This document shows positions 17,192 through 26,505 of a stretch of 64,000 bases of DNA, piece after piece. A program made the position numbers and the translations under genes. Source of the DNA: Streptantibioticus rubrisoli (lineage in GTDB: Bacteria; Actinomycetota; Actinomycetes; Streptomycetales; Streptomycetaceae); assembly GCF_024436055.1 (NCBI RefSeq), contig NZ_JANFNH010000028.1:20443-84442 (forward strand). The letters run 5' to 3'. The notes beneath the pieces were generated by a model. The model was not told where the DNA came from, ran no database searches, and saw only the letters and a program-made list of their open reading frames with translations. Positions within the stretch are counted from its first letter, which is position 1. The number at the start of each line of letters is the position of its first letter.

Positions 17192-18694
17192 ATGTCTCTT
17201 GCCACGACGCGCAGTTCAGGTGTCGCACAGCACGCCCGTATGCCTCCGCAACGTCCCACTCTGGTGCTGATGTGCGTCTGCGTGCTCACCCTGCAGTCGC
17301 TGGTCGCGGCGATCAACCTCGCGATAGCCAAGCTCTCGGCGAGCAGTCTGCATCCCAGTTCCTCGCAGATGCTGTGGATCGTCGACGCCTATGTGATCGT
17401 GTTCGCGGGGCTGCTGATACCCGCCGGAGCGCTCGGCGACCGGTTAGGCCGCAAAGGCCTGCTGCTGCTGGGAATCGGCGTCTTCTGCGCGGGGGCCGCG
17501 ATGAGTGCGGCGGCGTCCGGTGTCGCCGTGCTCATCGCGGGGCGCGGCCTGGCCGGGGCCGGTGCGGCACTGGTGATGCCGGCCTCGATGTCGGTGCTGC
17601 TGCACGTGGTGCCCGCTGAGCGCCGCCCCTCCGCGATCGCCAGTTGGAGCGCGGCCGTCGCCATCGGCGGCATCGTCGGCAACGCCGGGGGCGCGGTGAT
17701 CCTGCAGTACTTCTCCTGGCGGGTGCTGTTCTGGGTGTACGTGCCCGTCTCGCTGGTGCTGCTGTCGGTGGTGGCGCTGGTGACCCCGCGTACCCGCCGC
17801 AACCCGGCGTCGCTCGACCTGGTCGGGTCCGTGCTGCTGGTCCTCGGGCTGGTGCCGCTGCTGTTCAGCATCATCGAGGGGCCGGAGCTCGGCTGGGGGT
17901 CGGTGCCGGTGCTCGGCGGCTTCGCCGCCACCGTGGTTCTGCTGACCGCCTTCACCCGCTACGAACTGCGCACCGCCCACCCGCTGCTCGACCCGCGGCT
18001 GTTCAAGCTGCCGCGTCTGCGTTCCGGCACCGTCGGTGTCGGCGCCTCGTTCTTCGGCATGTTCGCGCTGTTCTACGTCAACGCCCAGTTCCTGCAGTAC
18101 GTCAAGGGTTTCTCACCGTTGCAGACCGGGCTGGCCATCGTGCCGATGGCGGTCGGGATGATGGTGGTCACCCAGGCGAGCGTGAGCTGGGCCCGGCGGA
18201 TCGGTGCGCGGACCACCATCGGCATCGGACTGCTGCTGCTGGTGGTCGGGCTACTGCTGCTGTCCACGGCGACGCGGGCCACGCCGTACCTGCTCTACAC
18301 CGTCTACCTCATGGTGATGGCGCTCGGTGTCGGCATGGCCATGCCGTCGCTGTCAGCGGGCGTGGTCTCCTCGCTGCCGCAGCACCAGGCGGGCGTGGGT
18401 TCCGGACTCAACAGCGCGGCCCGGGAGTTGGGGGCGGCGCTGGGCATCGCCACCATCGGTACCGTGCTCAGCATCCGGTTCACCGATCAGCTGCCGTCCG
18501 CGCTGGCCGGGCACGTCCACTCCGCGTCGGCCGCGCTGGCCGAGGCGGCGAAGCACGGTGCCGCACTGCACTCCGAGGTGGTGGTCGACTTCGCCAACGC
18601 GGTCGCCGTCGGCTACCGGGTCACCGCCGGGCTGCTGTTCGTTCTCGCCGTGATCGCGTTCTCGGGGTTCGGCGCGCGCCGGGCCGCTCGGTGA
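17192..18694 (+). CDS. MFS drug exporter, 14-TM DHA2 type
   Basis: This 500-residue proton antiporter has many hydrophobic segments of about 20 residues along its length, fitting the 14-helix DHA2 family. The GDRLGRKG loop between helices 2 and 3 is present. It starts at an ATG with AGGA upstream, 77 bases after the DAHP synthase. It probably exports the final product or an intermediate and so gives self-protection. Codon 85 (17444-17446) is TTA, so expression may need the bldA leucyl-tRNA. Confidence 0.92.
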   Translation: MSLATTRSSGVAQHARMPPQRPTLVLMCVCVLTLQSLVAAINLAIAKLSASSLHPSSSQMLWIVDAYVIVFAGLLIPAGALGDRLGRKGLLLLGIGVFCAGAAMSAAASGVAVLIAGRGLAGAGAALVMPASMSVLLHVVPAERRPSAIASWSAAVAIGGIVGNAGGAVILQYFSWRVLFWVYVPVSLVLLSVVALVTPRTRRNPASLDLVGSVLLVLGLVPLLFSIIEGPELGWGSVPVLGGFAATVVLLTAFTRYELRTAHPLLDPRLFKLPRLRSGTVGVGASFFGMFALFYVNAQFLQYVKGFSPLQTGLAIVPMAVGMMVVTQASVSWARRIGARTTIGIGLLLLVVGLLLLSTATRATPYLLYTVYLMVMALGVGMAMPSLSAGVVSSLPQHQAGVGSGLNSAARELGAALGIATIGTVLSIRFTDQLPSALAGHVHSASAALAEAAKHGAALHSEVVVDFANAVAVGYRVTAGLLFVLAVIAFSGFGARRAAR

Positions 18695-18743
18695 CGGCGG
18701 GGCCGCACCGGGTCCGGCGCGCGCCGCCTCCCCCCGCGACCGG

Positions 18744-19664
18744 TCAGATGGTCAGTACCACCTTGCCGTTGACCTGGCGCTGGGCGAGAGCGCGCAGCGC
18801 CGGTTCGGCGTCGGTCCATGGGGCGACCGTGGCCACCTGAGGGTCGAGCAGGCCGTCGGCCACCCGCTGGACGAGGAAGCCGAGGTCCCGGGTGACCGGG
18901 TGCGCCGGCAACTCGTGGAAGAGGTGGACATAGCGCAGTTGGACGCCCGGCCTGGCGTGGCCCCAGTCCACCGGCAGGTTGAGTTCGCTGCGGGTGGTGT
19001 TGCCGTAGACGATGACCTTGCCACCGGGCACCACCAGGCGGTAGGCCCGGTTCAGTACCTGCCCGCCCACGCTGTCGACCAGTACGTCGACCGGCCCGGT
19101 CTCCTCCGCGTCGTAGGTGCTGACGGCCGCCGCGCCGAGTTCCCGCAGGCCCTTGGCGCGCTCCGCGGAGCCGACCCAGGCGACCACCCGGGCTCCGGAG
19201 GCGGCCGCCAGTTGGACCGCCATCCGGCCGACGCCGCCGCCCGCACCGGTGACCAGCACCGTACGGCCGAGGAGCAGCCCGGCGTGGCGCAGCGCGTAGA
19301 GCGCGGTGAGGCCGACGACCGGGATCGCGGTGGCGGCGGTCCAGTCCAGATCGTCCGGTACCGGGGTGAGCCGGGCGGTGTCCGCCGCCGCCAGTTCGCT
19401 CCAGCCCGCGCCGTCGGCCAGGCCGGTGACCCGGGTTCCGGCCGCTGGTCCGCTGCCGTCGGCCGCAGGACGCAGCACGGTGCCCGCGATGTCCCAGCCG
19501 AGCTGGGAACCGGGCGGGAGCATGGCCATCATGGACAGCTCACCGCGGTTGACGGCCACCGCGCGCACCTCGACCAGCGCCTGACCGGGGCGCGGTTCGG
19601 GCTCCGGCACATCGGCCATGCGCAGCCCGAAGCCACTGTCTTCCGTCGTGACGAGTGCCTTCAC
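18744..19664 (-). CDS. Zinc-independent quinone oxidoreductase / enoyl reductase (MDR family)
   Basis: The 306-residue NADPH-dependent medium-chain reductase has an N-terminal GroES-like domain and a Rossmann domain with GAGGGVGRMAVQLA. No structural or catalytic zinc cysteines are seen. It starts at a GTG at 19664 and is convergent with the exporter gene. Relatives reduce quinones or enoyl groups by two electrons; in aromatic polyketide clusters they can serve tailoring reductions such as ActVI-type steps. Substrate unknown. Confidence 0.87.
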   Translation of the reverse strand: MKALVTTEDSGFGLRMADVPEPEPRPGQALVEVRAVAVNRGELSMMAMLPPGSQLGWDIAGTVLRPAADGSGPAAGTRVTGLADGAGWSELAAADTARLTPVPDDLDWTAATAIPVVGLTALYALRHAGLLLGRTVLVTGAGGGVGRMAVQLAAASGARVVAWVGSAERAKGLRELGAAAVSTYDAEETGPVDVLVDSVGGQVLNRAYRLVVPGGKVIVYGNTTRSELNLPVDWGHARPGVQLRYVHLFHELPAHPVTRDLGFLVQRVADGLLDPQVATVAPWTDAEPALRALAQRQVNGKVVLTI

Positions 19665-19836
19665 CCGGCAACCACCTTCACTCCAGTGACCAGTTGGACC
19701 GCCTCTTCGGTTCGAGACTGGGATCAGGCGCTGGTGAACCAGTGGTGCGCAGGTGAGGAGGCGATGGGAGCACGGGCGAGCCGGTGACCGCGGCACCCCC
19801 GCGCGACGGGGGCGCGCAGGGATGCCGCGGCAGATC

Positions 19837-21444
19837 TCATTCGGTGACGAAGTCGGCCATCATGGCCATGTCCTCGTGCTCCAGGTTGTGGCAGTGCAGC
19901 ATGAACTTGCCCGGGTAGTCGGTGAATCGGGTGACGACCTCGACCGCCTCCGACGGGCGCAGGCTGACCGTGTCCTTCCAACCCGCGTCGTACGGACCCG
20001 GATCGGCGTCGTTGCGCGAGACCACCTGGAAGTGCTCCAGGTGCAGGTGGACGGGGTGATGGAAGTCGCTGACGAACCGCCACACCTCGGTGGTGCCGAG
20101 TTTCGGCCGGGCCAGGGTGCGACCGGGCTGGTACAGCTCGCCGTTGATCGTCCAGCCGCCCTTCTCGCTCTGCTGGAAGGCGAAGGTACGGGTCACCGCC
20201 GCCTTGCCCGGGTCCAGTGCGGCCAACTCGCTGAGCTGGTCGGGCACATGGGAGTCGTCGGCGGGTGGGCGCCCGGACGGGGAGAGGTCGAACCGCATCA
20301 CCTCGCTGGTGGGCCCCGAGCCGAACCGGTTGATCAGCCGCACCTTCGTGCCGGGACGGTAGCGGGAGAAGTCGACCACCACGTCGAGGCGTTCGGCGGG
20401 GGAGAGCTCCAGGGCGTCGTGCCGCACCGGCCGCGCCAGCAGCCCGCCGTCGCCGCCGATCTGTACGAACGCCGCGCCGCCCGGCGGTTGCGGGCTCAAC
20501 TCCAGCCGGTAGTCGCGGGCGTTGGAGGCATTCAGCAGCCGCAGCCGGTAGCGCACCCGGTCGGCCTGGAGCACCGGCCATGGCGCTCCGTTGACCAGCA
20601 CGACATCGCCGAGCACCCCGTTGGTGTACGCGTCGGTCACTCCGGCCCTGTGCATGGCGGGGTCGATCGCCGGGTACCGGAAGGAGCCGTCCGCGGCGAA
20701 GGACCGGTCGGCGATCATCAGGGGGATGTCCCGTTCGCCGCGCGGGAGCGGTAGGGCGTCCTCCTCGTCGTCGTGGACGAGGTGGAAGCCCGCGAGCCCC
20801 TTCCAGACACCCGGTCCGGTGAAGCCCATCCGGTGGTCGTGGTACCACAGGGTCGCCGCCCGCTGGTTGACCGGATAGGTGTAGCTGCGCTCGCCGTGGG
20901 CGATGTCACCGGACATCCGCGGCATGCCATCCATCCCCGGCATGTCCATACCGGCCATCGGATCGCCGCCACCGGACACCGGCATGACCAGGTCGACCGG
21001 GTAGCCGTCGCTGGCCGCCGGGGTGTGGCCGCCGTGCAGATGCACCACGACCGGCTGCGGCAGCTCGTTGCGGTGCCGCACGACGGTGCGCCGTCCGGAG
21101 CGCGAGACGATCGTCGGCCCCGGGAAACTGCCGCCGTACGTCCAGGCCCTGGTGCGCAGCCCGGGCAGGATGTGCAGGTCGGCCTGGTGCTGGGTGATCT
21201 CGTAGCTGTCGCTCGTGCCGTCGGAACGCGCCGGTTCGAGCACCGGCGGTACCGGCAGCGGCACCTGGTACGGCCTGGGCAGCGGCACCTGGCTGGGCAG
21301 CAGATGGCCCGGCCTGCCCTGGCCCTGCAGCAACGGCCAGCCGACGGCGGCGATCGCGCCGACGCCCACCACCGCGGAGCCCGCGCCGATGAACCGGCGC
21401 CGGGTCAGCCGCCGGGCCGCCGCGGGTGTGCCGCCCGCACTCAT
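19837..21444 (-). CDS. Multicopper oxidase, Tat-exported (CotA/bilirubin-oxidase type)
   Basis: The 535-residue laccase-like oxidase has all four copper motifs: HLHGGH, WYHDHRMG, HPVHLHLEHF and the C-terminal HCHNLEHEDMAMM. The N-terminus has a twin-arginine signal (RRRFIG, residues 15-20) and a hydrophobic stretch, so it acts outside the membrane. Met-rich residues near the middle (GMDMPGMDGMPRM) may bind extra copper. Its ATG overlaps the stop of the upstream membrane protein (ATGA), so the two are coupled. It may oxidise or dimerise a phenolic product, or simply detoxify phenols and metals. Confidence 0.92.
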   Translation of the reverse strand: MSAGGTPAAARRLTRRRFIGAGSAVVGVGAIAAVGWPLLQGQGRPGHLLPSQVPLPRPYQVPLPVPPVLEPARSDGTSDSYEITQHQADLHILPGLRTRAWTYGGSFPGPTIVSRSGRRTVVRHRNELPQPVVVHLHGGHTPAASDGYPVDLVMPVSGGGDPMAGMDMPGMDGMPRMSGDIAHGERSYTYPVNQRAATLWYHDHRMGFTGPGVWKGLAGFHLVHDDEEDALPLPRGERDIPLMIADRSFAADGSFRYPAIDPAMHRAGVTDAYTNGVLGDVVLVNGAPWPVLQADRVRYRLRLLNASNARDYRLELSPQPPGGAAFVQIGGDGGLLARPVRHDALELSPAERLDVVVDFSRYRPGTKVRLINRFGSGPTSEVMRFDLSPSGRPPADDSHVPDQLSELAALDPGKAAVTRTFAFQQSEKGGWTINGELYQPGRTLARPKLGTTEVWRFVSDFHHPVHLHLEHFQVVSRNDADPGPYDAGWKDTVSLRPSEAVEVVTRFTDYPGKFMLHCHNLEHEDMAMMADFVTE

Positions 21445-21890
21445 GAGGAGACCCCGATCGGCTCGTCGGCCGCCTCGGTGTGCCGCCCGCCGTCCGCGGC
21501 CGGTAGCGGGGTCCGCCAGGACCAGCCGGTGAGCAGCAGCAGGCAGGCCACCACGATCACGCCGAGCGTGACGTGCGCCGCCAGCACCCGGGAGAACCCG
21601 AGGCCCGTCTGTCCCACCAGTGCGATCAGCAGCAGCAGGGTGGTCGGCAGCAGCCATGCGGGAACGCGCCCGGCGCGTCGGACCAGGAAGGCGGCGACGG
21701 CCTGTACGACGGCGACCGCGACGATGACCATGGCGGTGATCCGGTGCGCCTTGAGCATGTCGTAGTGCCCGTTGAGGAAGCTGCCCGCGAGGGACGTCTC
21801 AGCCAGGCTGAGGAGCGCTTCGAGGGTGGCGATGGTGCGGAATAACAGGAGGGGCCAGCGCGGCGGTAGCGGCGCTTGGGGCTCTTTCAC
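21441..21890 (-). CDS. Small four-helix membrane protein
   Basis: The 149-residue protein has about four hydrophobic segments (residues ~30-50, 52-70, 80-96 and 105-125). It starts at a GTG at 21890. Its stop overlaps the multicopper oxidase start, so the two are translated together. I do not recognise a family function; the helix pattern with conserved His/Arg around helix 2 would allow a quinone- or heme-linked role, but none is demonstrable. Confidence 0.8.
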   Translation of the reverse strand: MKEPQAPLPPRWPLLLFRTIATLEALLSLAETSLAGSFLNGHYDMLKAHRITAMVIVAVAVVQAVAAFLVRRAGRVPAWLLPTTLLLLIALVGQTGLGFSRVLAAHVTLGVIVVACLLLLTGWSWRTPLPAADGGRHTEAADEPIGVSS

Positions 21891-22001
21891 TGCTGACTTC
21901 TCTCCAACGGCCGGCCCCGGCTGCCGCCGAGGCGCCGGGGCCGGCGAAACGGAAGGGACGGGACTGCGGTTCGCCGCCGCGAGCCGGGCTGGCGGCGGCG
22001 G

Positions 22002-22649
22002 TCAGGCGCGCGCGAGTTTCCACGGCGACTGCCGCACGTAGCGCGGACGCCACACGGCACGGTAGATCAGCCGCAGTGGCGCGGGCAGCAGCCCCAGCAC
22101 CCTGCGCTGGGTGGCCTCCGGGGCGCCGTCGAGCAGCCAGGGGAAGAACGCGGGGCCGCCCTTGATGCCGACGTTGCGCCGCTGCTCGGCGCCGAAGGAC
22201 GCCCACTCCTCGGGGGTGAGCACCGACTGCAGCAGCGGCAGCGCCTCGGCCTCCTCGTGGTCGAGGTGGCCGAGCAGCGTGGTGGACAGGTCCTCCGTGT
22301 ACTCCCGCAGCCTTAACCGGTTGGACTCGGCGATCGCGGTGTCGACGGCGTCCATCATGGGGTCGAGCTCCGCGTGCTCGGCCTCCATCTCCTCCAGCAG
22401 CCGCAGGTCGTCGGGCCGGTTGGCGAGCTTCTTGCGCATGATCGGCCAGAGCGCCACGTCCTCGGCGGTGTGATGGATCGTCAGGTAGTTCTTGAACGTC
22501 TGCCAACCCGCCTTGTACGCCGCCCAGTTCTGCGTCCCGTCCGATGCCGACACCAGGAGCGTCAGGTCGCGCCGGAAAGCGTTGTGGGTGGCGTACATCA
22601 TCGTCAGGTCGATGCGGCTGTTGGTGCTGGGTTCCGCGTTGGTGCTCAA
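22002..22649 (-). CDS. Hemerythrin HHE domain protein
   Basis: The 215-residue protein has a hemerythrin-like four-helix bundle. Candidate di-iron ligands are His22 (YATHNAF), His59/His60 with Glu63 (HHTAED), a middle EAEHAELD and HLDHEEAEALP. It starts at TTG 22649 behind AAGGAAG. Codon 112 (22314-22316) is TTA. Such proteins bind O2 or handle nitric oxide and peroxide. Next to a nitrous acid producing pathway and an oxidase operon, a protective redox role is attractive but unproven. Confidence 0.87.
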   Translation of the reverse strand: MSTNAEPSTNSRIDLTMMYATHNAFRRDLTLLVSASDGTQNWAAYKAGWQTFKNYLTIHHTAEDVALWPIMRKKLANRPDDLRLLEEMEAEHAELDPMMDAVDTAIAESNRLRLREYTEDLSTTLLGHLDHEEAEALPLLQSVLTPEEWASFGAEQRRNVGIKGGPAFFPWLLDGAPEATQRRVLGLLPAPLRLIYRAVWRPRYVRQSPWKLARA

Positions 22650-22765
22650 GGGGTGACTTCCTTGTCGTCATGTGCCCGGTGGCACGTGGGTGTTGTTCGT
22701 CCGGGCCGCTGGCTGGCACCGGCGAAGGGGGTGCCGGTGCCGCCCGTGGCCACCGCGTGCCCGCG

Positions 22766-24337
22766 TCAGATGACGACGCCGGCGTTCTTGCTCGCGGCCG
22801 CTTCCTCGGCCGAGACGCGGATGACCGCGGCGGCGATCAGGCACGCGCCGACCAGCACGAAGCCGCCCACCAGGAACGCGATGCTCCACCCGTGGGTGAG
22901 CGAGTCGAAGATGGCGTGCTTCAACTGGGGCGGCATCGACCCGGCTTCGGAGGCGCTGTGGTTGTTCATCTGCTGCGCGGCGGCGCTGCCCAGCAGCGAG
23001 GTGACCCGGTTCTTGGTGGCGGTGGCGGCGATCGTGCCGAGCACCGCGAGCCCGAGCGCGCCACCCACCTGCTGGCCGGTGTTGAGCAGGGCGGAGGAGA
23101 CACCCGACTCCTCGTCCCGCACCCCCGCGACGGCCGACAGGGTCAGCGGTACGAAGCACAGGCCCACGCCGCCGCCGAACAGCAGCAGCGGACCGAGCAG
23201 GTCGGAGGTGTAGCCGCCGGTCGGGCTGAGCCTGGAGAGCCAGAAGAGGCTGGCCGCCGACAGCAGCGTGCCCACCAGCAGCACCGGCCGCGGCCCCGTA
23301 CGGTCGAGTACCTTGCCGCACACGCCCGACATGACACCGGCGCCGACCGCGAAGGTCAGGAAGGTGAAACCGGTCTTCAGCGGGCTGTACGCGAGGACGA
23401 TCTGCATGAAGAGGGTCAGGAAGTAGAAGACCGCGATCAGCGCCGCACCGAGGGTGAGCATGATCGCGTACGCGCCGGAGCGGTTGCGGTTGGCGAACAG
23501 CCGTAGCGGCATCAGTGCCGAGCGGCTGCGGGCCTCGATGAGCACGAAGGCCGCCAGGATCAGGCCGCCGGCGATCAGCGGAACGATGGTGCCCGTCTCG
23601 CCCCAGGTGTGCGAGGCGGCGTGGATGAAGCCGTAGACCAGCAGGGTCATGCCAGCGGTCGCGGACAGGGCGCCCGCCAGGTCGAGTTGACCGCGGTTGC
23701 GCTGGGACTCGCGGAACGCCCGGGGCGCGGCGAGCAGTGAGAACAGGCCGATCGGCACGTTGACGAAGAGCACCCACCGCCAGCTGAGCTGGTCGGTGAA
23801 GACGCCGCCCAGTACGTTGCCGAGCGCGCCGCCCGCGCCGGACACCGCCGCGTAGATGCCCATGGCGCGGTTGCGCTCGCTGCCCTCGGCGAAGGTGCCG
23901 GCCAGCAGGGCGAGCGCGGAGGGCGCCACCAGCGCGCCCGCGACGCCCTGCGCGGTACGCGCGGTCAGCAGCCAGGCCTGGCCGGTCGCCATACCGCCGA
24001 ACAGGGACGCGGCGGTCAGCACGACCAGCCCCGCGATCAGGGTCCTGCGCTGGCCCCACATGTCGGCGATGCGCCCGCCGAGCAGCAGCAGGCCGCCGAA
24101 GGCGAGCGCGTAGGCGTTGACCACCCACTCCAGGCTGGTCGGGGAGAGTTTGAGGGCCGTCTGGATCGACGGCAGGGCGACGTTCACGATCGAGACGTCG
24201 AGCACCACCATCAGCTGGGCGATCGCGATGACCGCCAGTGCCAGGCCCTTGTGGGTACTGGCGGTCGTGGGGGCGAGGTCCACCGGTGGTGAGGCGTTCA
24301 GCTGGGACGCCGCCGAACGGCCGCTGGATTCGGGCAC
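22766..24337 (-). CDS. MFS drug exporter, 14-TM DHA2 (EmrB/QacA) type
   Basis: This 523-residue second exporter has LDVSIVNVALP in helix 1, the DHA2 signature, and GGRIADMWGQRR in the first cytoplasmic loop. Fourteen hydrophobic segments are plausible. It starts at a GTG at 24337 behind AGGGAG, with a 245-base upstream region carrying possible operator repeats. It probably confers resistance to the cluster product. Two DHA2 pumps in one cluster suggest more than one exported compound, or redundancy. Confidence 0.93.
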   Translation of the reverse strand: MPESSGRSAASQLNASPPVDLAPTTASTHKGLALAVIAIAQLMVVLDVSIVNVALPSIQTALKLSPTSLEWVVNAYALAFGGLLLLGGRIADMWGQRRTLIAGLVVLTAASLFGGMATGQAWLLTARTAQGVAGALVAPSALALLAGTFAEGSERNRAMGIYAAVSGAGGALGNVLGGVFTDQLSWRWVLFVNVPIGLFSLLAAPRAFRESQRNRGQLDLAGALSATAGMTLLVYGFIHAASHTWGETGTIVPLIAGGLILAAFVLIEARSRSALMPLRLFANRNRSGAYAIMLTLGAALIAVFYFLTLFMQIVLAYSPLKTGFTFLTFAVGAGVMSGVCGKVLDRTGPRPVLLVGTLLSAASLFWLSRLSPTGGYTSDLLGPLLLFGGGVGLCFVPLTLSAVAGVRDEESGVSSALLNTGQQVGGALGLAVLGTIAATATKNRVTSLLGSAAAQQMNNHSASEAGSMPPQLKHAIFDSLTHGWSIAFLVGGFVLVGACLIAAAVIRVSAEEAAASKNAGVVI

Positions 24338-24407
24338 GAGTCACTCCCTGTCATGAGCTCTCGATACGTGGATGCGTGACGAACGTCGAAGCGGACGAGC
24401 AATGTGT

Positions 24408-24472
24408 GGAGCAAGAAGCTCCGAATCTATGGAACAGTGTGTACCTAAAACCTGTTCGGTGCAAGCTGTTCC
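24408..24472. promoter_or_regulatory. Inverted repeats upstream of the MFS exporter
   Basis: The A+T-richer stretch contains GGAGC-aagaa-GCTCC (24408-24422), then GAACAG and CTGTTC arranged as an inverted pair about 26 bases across, plus a second CTGTTCC at 24466-24472. It lies 70-135 bases before the exporter start. A repressor operator and promoter are plausible; the TetR at 36273 is one candidate ligand. Confidence 0.4.
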
Positions 24473-24582
24473 GGTGTGCCCGCCGCACTGATCGACAAGG
24501 GCCGTGCACCGCCTCCGTGAAGGGAACGCGGTGCACGGCCCGTACGCGGGTTTCGGGCAGGACCCGACGGCTCGCGGCGTCC

Positions 24583-25536
24583 TCAGTTGGCGGCGCGGAC
24601 ACCGCGCCGCTCGGCGAACTCCTTGGCGTGCCGCAGCGTCGTCAGGCTGTTGGCGCTCAGCGCGCCGCGCACCAGCTCCCGCGCGTCGGCCACCGTGGCC
24701 CGCGCGCCGAGCACCTCGGTCACCGCCGACGGCTTGAGCACCACCGTGTGGCGCGAGGTGGCCGTGGTGACCCCGCCCTCCTCGCGCAGCAGCCACTCCC
24801 CGGTGTGCGCGGTCATCAGGGCGGGGACGAGCAGTTGCTTGTAGACGATGCGGCGCGGCGCGAAGCTGACCCGTATCGATCGCGTGGTGTGCTGCGATCC
24901 GTCCTTCGCCTTGGTGTCCATCTCCAGCACCTGTGTGTGCTGCGACGGCTCGGTCAGCTCCACCCGGGCCACGTGTGGCAGCCGCTCCTCCCACCGGTCC
25001 GCCCGCCAGACGAACTCGTGGACGTCCGCGGCCGAGCCCGCTATCCGCAGCTCGTCCTCGAAGCTCAGCAGCAGTTCAGGCAGGCGCCCGGCCTGCTCGG
25101 CGGTGGCCTTGAGGGTCTCCAGTTCGGCGGCGCTGTTGCGGTCCATCGCCCTGGTGATCCAGCTGACGTGCTCGGGGTCGTCGTCGACGGCGGTGAAGTC
25201 GTGGTTGAGCACGACCTCGCAACTGGCCTCGGTCAGCGGGGTGATCAGCCAGTCGCCGCCCATCGAGGCCACGGGGTGCTGCGAGACCTCCTGGCGGAAG
25301 GCGATCCGCAGACCCACCGGATCCAGCCGCCGCCGTGAAGTCCAGTTCTTCACCTCCCCGTTGGCCGTGGCCCAGATGCGGATGATCTCCTCGCCCTCGT
25401 TGACCGGGGTGCGCTCCACATGCACCGACGGCGGGAAGACCCGCGGCCAGCTGGCGGCGTCCTCGACGATGCCGTACACGGTCCGCGCCGGGGCCGCGAC
25501 GGTGATGGTGTGCTGTGCGTGATGCGTTTGTGGCAT
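24583..25536 (-). CDS. Didomain aromatase/cyclase (ActVII type)
   Basis: The 317-residue protein has two START/SRPBCC-like domains (~1-150 and ~165-310), each beginning with an ITVAAPARTVYGIVEDAASW-like or LRIAGSAADVHEFVW-like strand-helix. Didomain enzymes of this type act after C-9 ketoreduction and aromatise the first ring in reducing type II polyketide pathways such as actinorhodin. It sits in the same leftward operon as the ActIII-type ketoreductase and the flavin reductase, which supports a reducing-type folding programme. Confidence 0.93.
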   Translation of the reverse strand: MPQTHHAQHTITVAAPARTVYGIVEDAASWPRVFPPSVHVERTPVNEGEEIIRIWATANGEVKNWTSRRRLDPVGLRIAFRQEVSQHPVASMGGDWLITPLTEASCEVVLNHDFTAVDDDPEHVSWITRAMDRNSAAELETLKATAEQAGRLPELLLSFEDELRIAGSAADVHEFVWRADRWEERLPHVARVELTEPSQHTQVLEMDTKAKDGSQHTTRSIRVSFAPRRIVYKQLLVPALMTAHTGEWLLREEGGVTTATSRHTVVLKPSAVTEVLGARATVADARELVRGALSANSLTTLRHAKEFAERRGVRAAN

Positions 25537-25608
25537 GGTGATGACCGGCTTTCCGTGTGTCTGGGTGTCGGGGTGGGCGGAACGCGGGCGGCGGTGCGTG
25601 ACGGGGCG

Positions 25609-26397
25609 TCAGTAGTTGCCCAGGCCGCCGCAGACGTTGATGGCCTGCGCGGTGATCGGCGCCGCGGCCGGCGTCACCAGATAGCCGACGAGCCCCGCGA
25701 CCTCCTCCGGTGTGGAGTAACGCCCCAGCGGGATCTTGGCGTTGAACCGCTCCAGTACGTCGTCCGTGCTGATCTGCCAGTGCGCGGCGTACCCTTCGCG
25801 CACCCGCTGGGCCATCGGCGTCTCCACGTAGCCGGGGCAGACCGCGTTGACGGTGATGCCGGTCTTGGCCAGTTCGAGGCCGAGCGCCTTGGTGAAGCCG
25901 ACCACCGCGTGCTTGGAGGCCGAGTAGGGCGCGCCGAAGACGACGCCCTGCTTCCCGCCGGTCGACGCGATGTTGATGATGCGCCCGGTCGACTTCTCGC
26001 GCATGCCACCGGCGGTGAGCACCTCACGGGTCATCCGGAAGACGCTGTTCAGATTGGTCTCGATCACGTCGTACCAGAGCTCGTCGGTGATCTCCGCGGT
26101 GACGCCGCCGCCGCTGCGTCCGGCGTTGTTGACCAGGACGTCGATGGTGCCGAACCGGTCGACCGCGGTGGCCACGGCACGGGTGATGTCCGCGCCCTCG
26201 CGCACGTCGGCGGCGACGCCGTCGGCGGTGACGCCGCGCTCGGCGAGCTCCTTGACCGTACGGGTCACGTCCTCGCAGGTCCGCGCGGTGAGGAACACCT
26301 TGATCCCCGCCGCACCGAGAGTGCTGGCCACGGCGCGGCCGATACCCCTGGTTCCCCCGGTGACCAGTGCCACCCTGGCCTGCTGCTCCGTCGTCAT
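25609..26397 (-). CDS. Type II PKS C-9 ketoreductase (ActIII type)
   Basis: The 262-residue SDR is very like ActIII. TGGTRGIG is at residues 13-20; the catalytic residues are Ser145, Tyr158 and Lys162; and the C-terminus INVCGGLGNY is characteristic of polyketide C-9 ketoreductases. The substrate-loop motif that is PGG in ActIII reads SGG here (residues 95-97). It reduces the C-9 carbonyl of the nascent poly-beta-keto chain with NADPH. The gene lies between the flavin reductase and aromatase genes. Confidence 0.95.
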   Translation of the reverse strand: MTTEQQARVALVTGGTRGIGRAVASTLGAAGIKVFLTARTCEDVTRTVKELAERGVTADGVAADVREGADITRAVATAVDRFGTIDVLVNNAGRSGGGVTAEITDELWYDVIETNLNSVFRMTREVLTAGGMREKSTGRIINIASTGGKQGVVFGAPYSASKHAVVGFTKALGLELAKTGITVNAVCPGYVETPMAQRVREGYAAHWQISTDDVLERFNAKIPLGRYSTPEEVAGLVGYLVTPAAAPITAQAINVCGGLGNY

Positions 26398-26505
26398 GGC
26401 TGTCCCCTTCCAAAGGGTCTGTGTCGCTGCCGCTACCACTGGGAGCCTGGAGGGACGGTCTGGAGGCTTGCTGTAGACCTGGCAGGACACCGCCGGGACT
26501 ACGGC

